From: Ekhidna sp.
Lineage (GTDB): Bacteria > Bacteroidota > Bacteroidia > Cytophagales > Cyclobacteriaceae
Length of the DNA: 6,670 nucleotides
NCBI GenBank assembly: GCA_028821635.1
Contig: JAPPDO010000329.1
Coordinates: 1-6,670, forward strand
Reading direction: 5' to 3'
In this document: positions 6,562 through 6,670 of the stretch, one piece after another
Layout: the number at the start of each line of letters is the position of its first letter
Position numbering within the stretch: position 1 is the stretch's first letter
Program-made: the position numbers and the translations under genes
Notes under the pieces: model-generated
Databases searched by the model: none
Seen by the model: the letters and a program-made list of their open reading frames with translations, nothing else
What the model was told of the DNA's origin: nothing

Positions 6562-6670
6562 CTCGGTGGCATAGCGTTTTTTAGATAGGTTGTTATCTGT
6601 AATTACAAGATCAACTGAGATGACCTCGATGACAAACAAAACAACAGCCGCCAAAACAACACTTATCGTT
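6547..6670 (-). CDS. C-terminal end of a GLPGLI-related or chimeric membrane protein (5' end beyond window)
   Basis: Only the last 40 residues are visible. They begin with a strongly hydrophobic stretch (SVVLAAVVLFVIEVI), continue with SVDLVITDNNLS and end KKRYATELEFD. The tail matches the interrupted GLPGLI protein (KKRIATELEFD) at 10 of 11 positions. VIEVISVDL resembles VVIDLLSVDL, which follows the stop in that gene. Compared with it, about 51 residues between these two blocks are absent, including LDKEW and QAEYP, so this may be an internally deleted GLPGLI gene. The hydrophobic run directly before does not look like the family and could be a transmembrane segment of a different protein that acquired the tail. 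The GLPGLI motif itself, if present, would be outside the window. Confidence 0.6.
   Translation of the reverse strand, partial: TISVVLAAVVLFVIEVISVDLVITDNNLSKKRYATELEFD

Overview
This window reads as a stretch of a Bacteroidota chromosome, probably a marine or soil Cytophagia- or Flavobacteriia-like lineage. The evidence is an AT-rich composition, a SusC-style outer-membrane receptor (signal peptide, carboxypeptidase-regulatory-like domain, plug, barrel) and two proteins carrying the GLPGLI motif, a family I know only from Bacteroidota. The genus cannot be decided from the sequence. Every gene I can support is on the minus strand, so transcription runs from right to left.

In transcription order, the right edge holds the C-terminal end of a hydrophobic protein whose last residues match those of the two GLPGLI proteins. 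After 22 nt comes a 22-codon stub that copies the first nine codons of a GLPGLI gene and then loses all resemblance. Next is a small predicted secreted protein with two cysteines (6109-6384). A 102-nt gap follows with a perfect 13-nt inverted repeat. Then come an intact GLPGLI gene (5191-6006), after 22 nt a second GLPGLI gene interrupted by one in-frame TAA (4365-5168), and a large TonB-dependent-receptor-like outer-membrane protein (1774-4368) whose TTG start overlaps the GLPGLI stop in a TTGA junction. After a 424-nt gap with no gene comes a lipoprotein-type gamma-glutamyltransferase (1-1349) that runs off the left edge.

The GLPGLI genes and the receptor look like one operon: an exported pair acting with an outer-membrane receptor. 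The biochemical role of GLPGLI proteins is not known to me, so substrate and function stay open. The most notable aspect is turnover of the array. A 64-nt segment (tail of one gene, 22-nt spacer, first nine codons of the next) occurs twice, 1356 bp apart, with 60 of 64 bases identical. One copy leads into the interrupted GLPGLI gene and the other into the stub. The interrupted gene keeps 83 clean sense codons after its stop, so the lesion is recent, suppressed, or a sequence error. Because of the overlapping junction it could also reduce expression of the receptor. The gamma-glutamyltransferase is probably a separate transcription unit.
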